Part shown: positions 22,527 to 30,885 of the stretch, piece by piece
How positions within the stretch are numbered: position 1 is the first letter of the stretch
Layout of the letters: every line of letters begins with the position of its first letter
Assembly: GCF_000688015.1 (NCBI RefSeq)
Contig: NZ_JIAD01000001.1
Location: forward strand, 1 to 64,000
Source: Eubacterium sp. AB3007
GTDB taxonomy: Bacteria; Bacillota; Clostridia; Peptostreptococcales; Anaerovoracaceae
DNA: 64,000 nt
Direction of reading: 5' to 3'
Notes under the pieces: generated by a model
Told to the model about the DNA's origin: nothing
The model's input: the letters and a program-made list of their open reading frames with translations, nothing else
Database searches by the model: none
Program-made: the position numbers and the translations under genes

Positions 22527-22728
22527 GTAGGTTGCAACCAATCGCGCTTCGCAGGCTTGCGCTCTTGGGCAACCCTGACATAGGACCTACCATCCATTCG
22601 CTTCGCGAATGGGGTTAGGTCTCTAGCCGTAGGTTGCAACCAATCGCGCTTCGCAGGCTTGCGCTCTTGGGCAACCCTGACATAGGACCTACCATCCATT
22701 CGCTTCGCGAATGGGGTTAGGTCTCTAG
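22527..22728. repeat. Tandem palindromic repeat, two copies, 102-bp period
   Basis: Copy 1 is 22527-22626 and copy 2 is 22629-22728; they appear identical over 100 bases. Each copy holds two inverted repeats: GGTTGC...GCAACC, and a long hairpin GACCTACC..CCATTCGC ttc GCGAATGG..TTAGGTC. The array lies between two convergent genes, and the stop codon of the phosphodiesterase gene is inside copy 2. It may act as a two-way terminator or be a mobile REP-like element. No poly-T tract is present. Confidence 0.9.
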
Positions 22729-23297
22729 AATCGGTCGCTGTAGTTTACCATCCCCCGGAGGAATCCTCCCCGGGATGTTTTTTTCTTTTTGGAGCCTACC
22801 ACATGCTCATAGTAGTAGATGCCGCCGTCCGCCCCTCGCTGGTCCAGCGTCAGGATGGCACAGGAGCCCAGGGTGCCGTCTCGCGGTGAGGTGAGGCTTC
22901 CGGGGTTCACACAAAGCACACCGCCATCCTTTTGAAAATATGGCCGGTGGGTGTGTCCGAAACAGGCGATCCGGCAGTCGTTCTCTTGAGCCAGGTAGGC
23001 CAGAAGATGGGTGTCCCAATCTACCTTTTGGAAGTGGCCGTGGGTCACCAGGATGTTGCCGAACTCTGTCCGGACGACCTGAAAGTCCTCCCGTCCGCCA
23101 AAATCGCAGTTGCCCGGCACCGCAATAGTGGGGAGACCCAGGTAGTCGCCGATGGACCGGGCGTCCCGGTCATGGTCACCGCAGTGGATGATCCGATCGA
23201 AGGGCTTTCCATCCGGGGTCATGGACGAAAGCTTCTGAAACATCTCATAGGTTTTCTCCAGATGGCCGTGGGTATCGCTGATCACAAAGATATTCAT
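22725..23297 (-). CDS. YfcE/MJ0936-type metallophosphoesterase
   Basis: 190-residue calcineurin-like phosphodiesterase. Metal-binding motifs appear in order: SDTHGH (8-13), HCGDHDRD, PGNCD, THGH and FGHTHRPY. Proteins of this group hydrolyse phosphodiesters with Mn2+ in vitro; the natural substrate is unknown. It is transcribed away from the transporter gene to its right and converges on the sigma-54 regulator. The last codons overlap the tandem repeat, so its C-terminus (GMVNYSDRF) may have been altered by the repeat. Confidence 0.88.
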   Translation of the reverse strand: MNIFVISDTHGHLEKTYEMFQKLSSMTPDGKPFDRIIHCGDHDRDARSIGDYLGLPTIAVPGNCDFGGREDFQVVRTEFGNILVTHGHFQKVDWDTHLLAYLAQENDCRIACFGHTHRPYFQKDGGVLCVNPGSLTSPRDGTLGSCAILTLDQRGADGGIYYYEHVVGSKKKKTSRGGFLRGMVNYSDRF

Positions 23298-23380
23298 GGT
23301 AGTCTCCTGTCTTGCTCGATAAAATATATATGTATTCTAACACGGATTTTTGTGGTATCATAGAGAAAAGAGGTAAGAAC

Positions 23381-24613
23381 ATGAGAAAAATGATCGAGGA
23401 GAAATACTGGAAGCTGGGTCTCACCATTTTTTTTGCGGGAGCGGCGCTGATCGGGTTCTACCTGGCCCTGGTACACCTCAGCAGTCTGCAGGCTGCCTGG
23501 GATACCATAGTGGGGATCTTGCGCCCCTTTATCATAGGCTTTGTAATGGCGTATCTGCTTTGTCCCATCTATAACACGGTGACCAGACGCGTTTACCATC
23601 GCCTGGACGAGGTCATGGACAAGAAACGCGCCTTCCGGATCGCCAAGATCGCAGGTACGGTGGCGGCGCTTTTGACCATCTTTGGGGTGGTGGCAGGGCT
23701 TGCAGTCATGCTCATCCCATCGCTGATCGACAGCATCGTCACGCTGGTGCAAGTGACGCCGGGGCGGGTTAGTATGCTGACAGTCTGGATCAACGAAACG
23801 CTGGGGAATACTTTCAACGAGAAGATCGCGGGTATGATCTCCAATACTCTGAACAATTCCTACGAGAACCTGTTTGGCGTGTTCACCGAGCATGTTCTGC
23901 CGGGGCTGGATAAGTATGTGGGCCGGGTCTCCGAGGGAGTTTTGCTCACAGTGCGGACCTTCTTGCACGTGTTGATCGGGATCATCGTCTCCGTCTATCT
24001 GCTGAACGGCAAGGAACGATTCAAGGCGGAGGCCACCAAGATCATCAACGCTTTCTTCTCCCGGTCTAAGGCCAAGCGGATCTTTGACTTCGGCAACTTC
24101 ACCAACCGGACCTTCGGTGGTTTCATCAACGGCAAGATCATTGATTCTGCGATCATCGGTGTGCTGTGCTACGTGTTGATGCGGATCTTTGGGATGCCGT
24201 ATCCGGAACTTTGTTCTACCATCGTGGGCGTGACCAACATCATCCCTTTCTTTGGACCGTTCATTGGAGCGATCCCCACAGCATTGATCATCTGCGTGGT
24301 GAGTCCCATCAAGGCGCTGGAGTACCTGCTCCTGATCCTGGTGCTGCAGCAGTTCGATGGGAATATTCTGGGGCCGAAGATCCTGGGAGACAGCACGGGG
24401 CTGGCCAGTTTCTGGGTCATGTTCGCCATCATCGTGTTCGGTGGCCTGTTCGGGTTTGCGGGCATGATCCTGGGTGTACCGCTGTTTGCTGTGTTCTATT
24501 ACTACATGAAACAAATCGTAGAGAAACGGCTGCGCCGGAAGGAGTTGCCGGAGGCTACGGAGGATTATCAGGAATTCAACAAGTATGATATAGACAGAAA
24601 GGACATTCTATGA
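23381..24613 (+). CDS. AI-2E family (PerM/YdiK-like) membrane transporter
   Basis: 410 residues with about seven to eight membrane segments and a soluble region at about 90-190, the layout of the AI-2E family. The conserved C-terminal block is clear (NIIPFFGPFIGAIPTALI, then LQQFDGNILGPKILG and GLFGFAGMILGVPLFAV). Members export autoinducer-2 or act as Na+/H+ antiporters; the substrate here cannot be told. I chose ATG 23381 (RBS AAGAGGT) rather than the TTG at 23312. It overlaps murB by four bases. Confidence 0.88.
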   Translation: MRKMIEEKYWKLGLTIFFAGAALIGFYLALVHLSSLQAAWDTIVGILRPFIIGFVMAYLLCPIYNTVTRRVYHRLDEVMDKKRAFRIAKIAGTVAALLTIFGVVAGLAVMLIPSLIDSIVTLVQVTPGRVSMLTVWINETLGNTFNEKIAGMISNTLNNSYENLFGVFTEHVLPGLDKYVGRVSEGVLLTVRTFLHVLIGIIVSVYLLNGKERFKAEATKIINAFFSRSKAKRIFDFGNFTNRTFGGFINGKIIDSAIIGVLCYVLMRIFGMPYPELCSTIVGVTNIIPFFGPFIGAIPTALIICVVSPIKALEYLLLILVLQQFDGNILGPKILGDSTGLASFWVMFAIIVFGGLFGFAGMILGVPLFAVFYYYMKQIVEKRLRRKELPEATEDYQEFNKYDIDRKDIL

Positions 24614-25473
24614 AGAGACTGAAAGATGTCGATATGAGTAAGTATACCACCTTCCGGGCAGGGGGGCGTGCGGCTGAGCTGGTCCTCATCGATAACGAGG
24701 AGGAGTTGGTTCAGGTCACCCGTGTGGTGCGCCAGTCTGGCAGGGAATTCATGATGATGGGCAATGGGTCTAACCTGCTGTTCACCGATGGAGGGTATCA
24801 GGGGATCGTGCTGAAACTCCAAGGAGATTTCTGTACCATGCGTGTGGAGAACGATCGCCTCATCGTCGGAAGTGGAGTGCTGATGTCCCAGGTGGCTAGC
24901 CGGGCACTGGCAGAGGGCCTGACCGGGTTTGAGTTTGCCAGCGGGATCCCCGGGAGCATCGGGGGCGCGCTGTTCATGAATGCGGGAGCATACGGCGGTG
25001 AGATGAAAGATATCGTGGTCAGCGCCAGGGTGATGCGTAAGGATCTGACCATTGCAGAGATCCCTGCTGAGGAGATGGAGCTGGGCTATCGGCACAGCAA
25101 CTTCCAGGAGGACGATGGCGTCGTGCTTTCGGTGACGCTGCAGCTTGCGAAGGGGGATCCGGAGACCATCGCTGCGCACATGAAGGAGTTGGCAGGAAAG
25201 CGAAACGCCAAGCAACCTGTACAGTATCCCAGCGCCGGGAGCTTTTTCAAGCGGCCGGAAGGGTTCTTTGCCGGGAAACTGATTCAGGATGCGGGATTGA
25301 AGGGGGTCTCTGTAGGCGGAGCCCAGGTGTCGCCGCTTCACTCGGGCTTTGTGATCAACACCGGCGGGGCTACCGCGACGGACATTATCACGCTGATGCA
25401 CCTGGTGCAGGAGACCGTGTACGACAGATTTCAGGTAAGATTGGAACCGGAGGTCAGGATTATTGGGGATTAA
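24610..25473 (+). CDS. murB: UDP-N-acetylenolpyruvoylglucosamine reductase
   Basis: NADPH- and FAD-dependent enzyme of peptidoglycan precursor synthesis: reduces UDP-GlcNAc-enolpyruvate to UDP-MurNAc. 287 residues. FAD-binding TTFRAGGRA and MMGNGSNLLF, then GIPGSIGGALFMNAGAYGGE, and the catalytic serine segment YPSAGSFFKRPEG with the C-terminal Glu in LEPEVRIIG. The short length without an extra insertion is type II MurB as in Bacillota. ATG overlaps the end of the transporter gene (ATGA). Confidence 0.95.
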   Translation: MKRLKDVDMSKYTTFRAGGRAAELVLIDNEEELVQVTRVVRQSGREFMMMGNGSNLLFTDGGYQGIVLKLQGDFCTMRVENDRLIVGSGVLMSQVASRALAEGLTGFEFASGIPGSIGGALFMNAGAYGGEMKDIVVSARVMRKDLTIAEIPAEEMELGYRHSNFQEDDGVVLSVTLQLAKGDPETIAAHMKELAGKRNAKQPVQYPSAGSFFKRPEGFFAGKLIQDAGLKGVSVGGAQVSPLHSGFVINTGGATATDIITLMHLVQETVYDRFQVRLEPEVRIIGD

Positions 25474-25474
25474 C

Positions 25475-26227
25475 TTGGACAATTACAGGATGACATTCGA
25501 CTATCACACGCATACGATCTTCTCCCACGGGACCATCCGACCCCACGGGAAGGGGACGATGGAACAGAACGTGCAGGCGGCCATCGCCTGCGGATTATCG
25601 GAGCTGGCGATCTCGGACCACGGACCGGGCCATATGTTCTACGGCATCCGACGGGATGACATCCCGGTGATGCGGCGGCAGCTGACAGAACTCCAGAAGA
25701 AATATCCCGAAATCAAACTATACCTCAGCGTGGAAGCCAACATCGTGAACAACGGGAAAAACAACCTGGATGTGAGTCTGCGAGAGGCGGATCAGTTCGA
25801 TTTCCTCATCGCGGGGTATCACTTCGGCACCAGGCAGAGCCACATGACCGGCAACTGGATGGCGGCCCATGGGGCAGCCGGGAAGGGTACCCGCAGCCGG
25901 CTCTACGATGCTAACACGGAGATGAACGTCAAGGCGGTGCTGGAGAACGATCTGAAGATCCTCACCCATCCCGGGGACAAGGGGGATCTGGACATGGCGG
26001 AGGTGGCCAAAGCCTGCGCCCGGAAGGGAACATGGATGGAGATCAGCACCTGGCACACTCACTTGACGGTGGAGGAGATCAGAATCTGCATGCGCGAGGA
26101 TGTCAGCTTTGTGATCAGCAGCGACGCCCACACGCCGGACAGAGTCGGCAGCTTTCGGGGAGGACTGGAGCGGGCCGCAGAGGCAGGCCTGGATCTGGAT
26201 CGTATCGTCAACATTCGCCAGATATAG
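25475..26227 (+). CDS. PHP-domain phosphoesterase
   Basis: About 250 residues with PHP metal-binding motifs: DYHTHTIFSHG near the start, ISDHGPGHM, the Glu of SVEANIVN, HPGDKG and SSDAHTPDRVG. The family hydrolyses phosphate esters such as histidinol phosphate; this subgroup sits between murB and rapZ in many Clostridia and has no fixed substrate. The start is uncertain: TTG 25475 has GGGGAT six bases upstream; ATG 25490 and TTG 25463 are alternatives. It begins one base after the murB stop. Confidence 0.82.
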   Translation: MDNYRMTFDYHTHTIFSHGTIRPHGKGTMEQNVQAAIACGLSELAISDHGPGHMFYGIRRDDIPVMRRQLTELQKKYPEIKLYLSVEANIVNNGKNNLDVSLREADQFDFLIAGYHFGTRQSHMTGNWMAAHGAAGKGTRSRLYDANTEMNVKAVLENDLKILTHPGDKGDLDMAEVAKACARKGTWMEISTWHTHLTVEEIRICMREDVSFVISSDAHTPDRVGSFRGGLERAAEAGLDLDRIVNIRQI

Positions 26228-26236
26228 GAGAGAGAG

Positions 26237-27103
26237 ATGGAATCGAAGATAAAGGTCGTCATCGTCACCGGGCTGTCGGGTTCCGGCAAGACCGTGGCCG
26301 CAGACTGGTTCGAGGATCACGGATATTACTGTATCGACAATATGCCGCCGGCGCTCATCAAGAACTTTCTGGAACTGAGTTCCTTCAAGTCGGCGGGCCT
26401 TGACAAAGCCGCGTTTGTGATGGATATCCGCAGTGAAGATTTCTTCAACGGCCTGAACGAGAGCCTGGAATACCTGAAGAGCCGGGAGGATGTGGAATGG
26501 GATATCCTGTTTGTAGAAGCCTCGGATGCCAGCCTGATCAAGCGCTTCAATGAGACCCGGCGCAACCACCCTCTGAGCCATGGGCGGACCGGCCAGGAAG
26601 TCATCGAGATGGAACGGAACATGCTGGCAGACCTGCGTGCCCGGGCGGACCATGTGCTGGATACCACCAATCTGAATATCCCGGGCTTTGGTCTGGAACT
26701 TTCCCAGATCTACGAGCCGGCAAGTGCCGGCGGCCACCCCTTCTCCATCAACATCATTTCCTTTGGATATAAGTACGGGGTCCCGGAGGAGACGGACATG
26801 GTGTTCGACGCCAGATTCATTCCCAATCCCTATTATGTCAAGTCCCTTCGGCATCTTACGGGAAACAATAAGAAGGTCCAGAAGTATGTGCTGAAGTTCG
26901 ACATCACACGCCAGTTCTGCGACAAGCTTCTGGACATGATCCGCACCATAGCGCCTTACTATGCCCAAGAGGGAAAGAACCACCTGAACATCGCCTTTGG
27001 CTGCACCGGCGGACAGCACCGCTCTGTGACGCTGGCCAACGAGATGGGCAGGATCTTCTCTGAACAGGGCTTCCGGGTGACGGTGGACCACAGGGAACTA
27101 TAA
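26237..27103 (+). CDS. rapZ: RNase adapter RapZ / nucleotide-binding YvcJ
   Basis: 288 residues. Walker A GLSGSGKT at 12-19 and the conserved C-terminal block NIAFGCTGGQHRSV are present. In enterobacteria RapZ controls the GlmZ small RNA and senses glucosamine-6-phosphate; in Bacillus YvcJ is a GTP-binding protein linked to competence. In many Bacillota yvcK and whiA follow directly. Here a decayed transposase follows instead and yvcK is missing. Confidence 0.95.
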   Translation: MESKIKVVIVTGLSGSGKTVAADWFEDHGYYCIDNMPPALIKNFLELSSFKSAGLDKAAFVMDIRSEDFFNGLNESLEYLKSREDVEWDILFVEASDASLIKRFNETRRNHPLSHGRTGQEVIEMERNMLADLRARADHVLDTTNLNIPGFGLELSQIYEPASAGGHPFSINIISFGYKYGVPEETDMVFDARFIPNPYYVKSLRHLTGNNKKVQKYVLKFDITRQFCDKLLDMIRTIAPYYAQEGKNHLNIAFGCTGGQHRSVTLANEMGRIFSEQGFRVTVDHREL

Positions 27104-27111
27104 GTGTAAAA

Positions 27112-27135
27112 AGAGACTGCCGCCGCGCAGTCTCT
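27112..27135 (+). terminator. Hairpin after rapZ, weak terminator
   Basis: Perfect nine-base stem AGAGACTGC/GCAGTCTCT with a six-base loop. No T tract follows, possibly because the insertion sequence cut it off. Confidence 0.4.
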
Positions 27136-27206
27136 CATCATATCAGCGCCATTGAGGTGATGACCTTCAACCTAATCATGCCGCCCCTCCCTCCGAACCT
27201 GTTCTC

Positions 27207-28095
27207 TCAGTCAGGGACAAAGCCGCAAGCACGTTTCTTCTCATAGAGGTCGTGGAAGGTCTTGTTGTTCTTCACGACATTGTGAGCGGCATTGATGAGA
27301 GCATAGCGCAGGGCGGGGATCCGCGTTTGGACATTCTTGTCTTGGTAGCTCTGAATTTACCAGACTGATAGACCACTGGATCAAGGCCAGCGTAAGCAAG
27401 CAGTTTACCCGGACGTGAGAAACGATGGATATCGCCGATCTCTCCGAGAATGATTCCACCGTTGATGTATCCGATACCAGGGATCGTCATGATCACGGAA
27501 TCGAGGGTATCAACGATATCCTTCATCTCGGCGTCCACATCCTGGATCTGTCTGTCCAGCAGTTCGATCTGTTCAATAGACTGAACGATCTGGATGGACA
27601 GGGCATGGTCGCTGATGCCGACTGACTTCTGTGCGAGAACTCTTAACTCTAAGGCCATTTCCTTCTTGAAGCGACCGTGGGAGGTGGAGACAAGAAGGGA
27701 CTTCAGATGAGTCAAATGCATGGAAGCAATCTGCTGATGCGAAGGAGCCTCCTTCAGGATGGCATAACAGGTTTTCTGATGAAGTCCAGACTTGAAGAAG
27801 TATTGGTCTTGCGGATGTTGTTTCTCCGCATGGCGGCCGACTGGATCGGATTGATCAGGCAAACCTTGAAGCCTCTTGAGACAAGGAAGAACAACAGGTT
27901 GTTGCCGTAGTGTGCCGTAGACTCAAGACCAATGATGAGGCTGTCGGTATCAAAGACATTGAGCTTTGAAAGCAGCAGATAGAAGCCATCATTGTCGTTC
28001 GTGAATTCAAACGGCTTAACGAGCACCTCACCGTCGTCCGAAACGACCGACGCGAAGTGGTTGAGTTTGGCAATGTCAATGCCAACGTAATTCAT
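27207..28095 (-). pseudogene. Decayed IS110-family transposase
   Basis: The N-terminal DEDD (RuvC-like) part starts MNYVGIDIAKLNHFASVV at 28095, and the transposase_20 part reads [19 protein letters not shown]...[10 protein letters not shown]. Two lesions are visible. An internal deletion near 27815 joins NNIRKT to [16 protein letters not shown] out of frame, losing about 60 residues by family comparison. A missing base near 27320 moves the C-terminus ([20 protein letters not shown]) to a third frame, which ends at 27207. It cannot make an active recombinase. Confidence 0.85.
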
Positions 28096-28290
28096 AGGAA
28101 CATCTCCCTTCCTTAAGCGAGATACTGTGATGCCTACTTTAACGATCACCTTCGTAGACTTGATGGAAATGAGTGCTCAGAGCACGCTCCGGCAAATCCA
28201 GCTATAAACGATTCAGATAATGTAGCGGTAATACACTCCTATCCAGTAGTCGTACTACAGGGAAAAATAACTTATCCACAGTATCTGAAT
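28096..28290 (-). other. Non-coding end upstream of the IS110 remnant
   Basis: No gene is seen. An outer inverted repeat ATTCAGATA (28211-28219) / TATCTGAAT (28282-28290) encloses an inner hairpin GTAGT/ACTAC (28246-28258). IS110 elements carry a bridge RNA in the non-coding end upstream of the transposase, so this may be its remnant; that is inference. Confidence 0.3.
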
Positions 28291-28366
28291 GTATTATGGC
28301 ATCACGTTTAGAAAACGAAAGGAAACATGGTCAATTCGCTTCTATATTGATCATACAAGGGGAAGT

Positions 28367-28666
28367 ATGGGCATTATCATCCTGCTTGCAGTTGTGGTTG
28401 TATTGTGTCTCATAAGTATAGTATACAAGCAGATTACTGGAAAGGAGATGGACTTTTCTTCGTCAAAAGAAAAGAAAGAAAGCAAAGAAACTGGTATCAA
28501 AAGGTGGCTTAACGATCGTAAGTTATCTCGTAGATGGCAGGTGGCAGAATCTATGAGATTGGCAAACGAGGGGAAGGCCCCAGTAAAGAATAAAGAGGAC
28601 AGATTCCATATCACGCAAAGGAATGAGGATATTGTCGAGAGCATGAGCGAGAAGGACGAAGAGTGA
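28367..28666 (+). CDS. Small membrane-anchored hypothetical protein
   Basis: 99 residues from ATG 28367 (AAGGGG four to five bases upstream). Residues 2-20 form one hydrophobic segment (IIILLAVVVVLCLISIVY); the rest is charged, with many Lys and Glu. I do not recognise a family. It lies alone between the IS110 remnant and kce and is more AT-rich than kce. A clear terminator follows. Confidence 0.55.
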   Translation: MGIIILLAVVVVLCLISIVYKQITGKEMDFSSSKEKKESKETGIKRWLNDRKLSRRWQVAESMRLANEGKAPVKNKEDRFHITQRNEDIVESMSEKDEE

Positions 28667-28691
28667 TTCGATAACGGTTCAGTTGAAAAAC

Positions 28692-28740
28692 AGCGGTTCA
28701 ATTTCTGTTCGCGGGGTCGCGGGCCTGTTGAACCGCTTTT
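28692..28740 (+). terminator. Terminator after the small hypothetical gene
   Basis: AGCGGTTCAA (28692-28701) pairs with TTGAACCGCT (28728-28737), followed by TTTT. The right arm is also the -35 of the kce promoter. Confidence 0.7.
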
Positions 28741-28756
28741 GTGTGCGTGCTATACT
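28728..28756 (+). promoter_or_regulatory. Promoter of kce
   Basis: TTGAAC (28728-28733), 17-base spacer, TATACT (28751-28756) with an upstream TGC (extended -10). It overlaps the preceding terminator stem. Confidence 0.6.
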
Positions 28757-28819
28757 GAAGATGTGCTTTGAGGGCACCTATGCTTTGTATATTATTGAGA
28801 GATAAAGGAGAGATTCATT

Positions 28820-29650
28820 ATGGAAAAGTTGATCATCAGTGCCTGCATTTGCGGTGCAGAAGTAACCAAGGAGCAGAACCCGAACGTACCTTATACCGTA
28901 GAAGAAGTCGTCAGAGAGGCGAAGTCTGCAGCCGATGCAGGAGCAGCATTGATCCATCTGCATGTCAGAGAAGATGACGGAACACCGACACAGAGCAAGG
29001 AGAGATTCCAGGAGTGCGTTGACGCCATCAGAGAGGTGTGCCCGGATGTCATCATTCAGCCGTCCACCGGTGGTGCCGTTGGCATGACCGACCTGGAGAG
29101 ACTGGAGTCCACAGAGATCACTCCGACCCCGGAGATGGCTACTCTGGACTGTGGAACCTGCAACTTCGGTGGAGACGAGATCTTTGTCAACACTGACAAC
29201 ACCATCATCAACTTTGCGAAGATCCTGAAGGAAAGAGGCATCAAGCCTGAACTGGAAGTTTTCGACAAGGGCATGATCGACCTGGCGCTGAAGACAGCTG
29301 ACAGAAAGGGCCTGCTGGTCCACCCGCTGCACTGGGACTTCGTTCTGGGCGTACAGATGAGCGCTACCGTTCGTGACCTGGCATTCATGGTCGACTCCAT
29401 CCCGGCTGGTTCCACTTGGACCGCTACCGGTATCGGAAAGAACTGCTGGAACATCGTAGCCGGCACCATCGCTCTGGGCGGACACGTCAGAGTTGGTTTT
29501 GAGGATAACCTGTACCTGGAGAAGGGCGTCCTGGCCAAGAGCAACGGCGAGATGGTCGAGAAGGCTGTCAAGATCGCTAAGCTGATGGGCAGAGAGATCG
29601 CAACTCCGGCTGAGGCAAGAGAGATCCTGGGCCTGGCTCCTCTGAAATAG
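28820..29650 (+). CDS. kce: 3-keto-5-aminohexanoate cleavage enzyme (BKACE family)
   Basis: 276 residues. In lysine fermentation Kce converts 3-keto-5-aminohexanoate plus acetyl-CoA to 3-aminobutyryl-CoA and acetoacetate. The metal-binding HLH of HLHVRED is at 46-48, as in the characterised enzyme, and the Glu of GFEDN (about 228) is the likely third ligand. GGGAVGM-type and HPLHWDFVLGV segments are also present. AAAGGAGAG precedes the ATG. No kamA, kamDE, kdd or kal is in the window, so another beta-keto acid substrate is possible; the Kdd-like regulator 6 kb upstream supports the lysine role. Confidence 0.87.
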   Translation: MEKLIISACICGAEVTKEQNPNVPYTVEEVVREAKSAADAGAALIHLHVREDDGTPTQSKERFQECVDAIREVCPDVIIQPSTGGAVGMTDLERLESTEITPTPEMATLDCGTCNFGGDEIFVNTDNTIINFAKILKERGIKPELEVFDKGMIDLALKTADRKGLLVHPLHWDFVLGVQMSATVRDLAFMVDSIPAGSTWTATGIGKNCWNIVAGTIALGGHVRVGFEDNLYLEKGVLAKSNGEMVEKAVKIAKLMGREIATPAEAREILGLAPLK

Positions 29651-29672
29651 TATCTGAATCGGTAAGACATGG

Positions 29673-29709
29673 AAAAGGGATGTTCCAAAATCGGGAGCAT
29701 CCCTTTTAT
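29673..29709 (+). terminator. Terminator of kce
   Basis: AAAAGGGATG/CATCCCTTTT stem around an imperfect loop; the T run is part of the right arm. Confidence 0.75.
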
Positions 29710-29752
29710 ATTGCTTTGTGCAGAGAGGGGCGGCGGTGGAGCCTTGGGGGGA

Positions 29753-29811
29753 TTATGGCAGAATTGCGTATGGTTATGGCAGTGCCATAAGCATAGCCGG
29801 ATTTGCCATAA
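29753..29811. repeat. 59-bp four-half-site palindrome, copy A
   Basis: TTATGGCA, 13 bases, TTATGGCA-G-TGCCATAA, 13 bases, TGCCATAA. The 17-base centre is a perfect odd palindrome, and the arms make one long imperfect hairpin. Flanks on both sides (29713-29724 and 29812-29830) resemble those around copies B and C at 44.8 kb, so this is a solo relic of the same unit. Confidence 0.9.
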
Positions 29812-29869
29812 TCGAACAACCAACAATCTGAGAGGAGAGTCGATCTGACACACCATCCGTTTCTGTGCA

Positions 29870-29898
29870 TTGACGCCGGCGGCGATCTGCGGTACTAT
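29870..29898 (+). promoter_or_regulatory. Likely whiA promoter
   Basis: TTGACG (29870-29875), 17-base spacer, TACTAT (29893-29898). Confidence 0.45.
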
Positions 29899-29927
29899 AA
29901 CTTCAGACAAAGAAAAGAGGGAATCAC

Positions 29928-30869
29928 ATGTCATTTTCCACAGATACCAAGAACGAACTGGCCCGGGTGATCCCGGAGAAGGACTGCTGCAAGCTGGCGG
30001 AGATCGCCGGGTTTCTTCGAGTGACCGCGGGATTTCTCATTGCGGGCGGCGGCCGGGTGCGGCTGACCATGACCACAGATAATCCGGCGGTAGCCAGGCA
30101 TTTCAAGGGGCTGATCCGGGATTATTTTGATGTGGATACGGAACTGGATATCGAGAAGGCGCCGGCGCCGCGGAAGGGCTATTCCTACATCCTCACGGTC
30201 ACCGATCTGGATGATTCTGATTCCATCCTGCGGGAGACCGGGATGCTCATGGTGAAGCAGAAGATGAACTACATCAGCGACGGTATCTATCGGGACATCA
30301 TTCGTACCAAGTGCTGCCGCAAGGCGTATATGCGCGGCATCTTTCTGGGGGCGGGGACGATCAGCGACCCACAGAAGGGCTATCACCTGGAGTTCGTCCT
30401 GAAGAGTAACACGCTGGCAAAGGATCTGCGCCATCTGATCAACACCTTCGATGACCTCTCCGTCAAGATCACCAGGCGAGGGGACAAGTACATCGTGTAC
30501 ATGAAGAACTTCCAGTACATCCGAGACACCCTGGCCATCATGAAGGCCTACACCAAGGTGCTGGAGCTGGAGGATGTGGCCATCTCCAAGGAAATGCGCA
30601 ACCAGGCTACCCGCATGACCAACTGCGACAACGCCAACATGGACCGCACGCTGGATGCTTCTGAGAGGCAGCGCCTGGCCATACGAAGGATCCGGGAGAT
30701 GGATGCCATGGGGAAGCTGACGCCCAAGCTGCGGGATCTGGCCGAACTTAGGGAGAGCAATCCAGACGCCAGCCTGACGGCACTGGGAGAGATGATGGAT
30801 CCCCCACTAAAAAAATCCGGTGTCAACAACCGGATGAAGAGGATCATAGAGTTTGCGGATAAGCTTTAG
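29928..30869 (+). CDS. whiA: DNA-binding protein WhiA
   Basis: 313 residues. Degenerate LAGLIDADG-like N-terminal half (KNELARVIPEKDCCKLAEIAGFLR, LRGIFLGAGTI-like MRGIFLGAGTI) and a C-terminal helix-turn-helix (LRDLAELRESNPDASLTALGEMM...KSGVNNRMKRI). WhiA affects chromosome segregation and cell division in Bacillus and is the sporulation activator in Streptomyces. It normally follows yvcK. Here it is separated from rapZ by 2.8 kb of inserted DNA and has its own promoter. Confidence 0.95.
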   Translation: MSFSTDTKNELARVIPEKDCCKLAEIAGFLRVTAGFLIAGGGRVRLTMTTDNPAVARHFKGLIRDYFDVDTELDIEKAPAPRKGYSYILTVTDLDDSDSILRETGMLMVKQKMNYISDGIYRDIIRTKCCRKAYMRGIFLGAGTISDPQKGYHLEFVLKSNTLAKDLRHLINTFDDLSVKITRRGDKYIVYMKNFQYIRDTLAIMKAYTKVLELEDVAISKEMRNQATRMTNCDNANMDRTLDASERQRLAIRRIREMDAMGKLTPKLRDLAELRESNPDASLTALGEMMDPPLKKSGVNNRMKRIIEFADKL

Positions 30870-30885
30870 GGATTTCTGCACAAAG

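Noticed and set aside
22415..22699. Protein with two MDGRSYVRVAQERKPAKRDW repeats on the minus strand
   Set aside because: It is only the translated tandem DNA repeat; no start site or conservation can be argued.
22527..22728. CRISPR array
   Set aside because: There are two units with a two-base gap, no spacers and no cas genes. The 59-bp repeats at 44.8 kb also lack spacer-repeat regularity.
27425..27910. Plus-strand frames over the IS110 remnant
   Set aside because: They are antisense to the recognisable transposase fragments.
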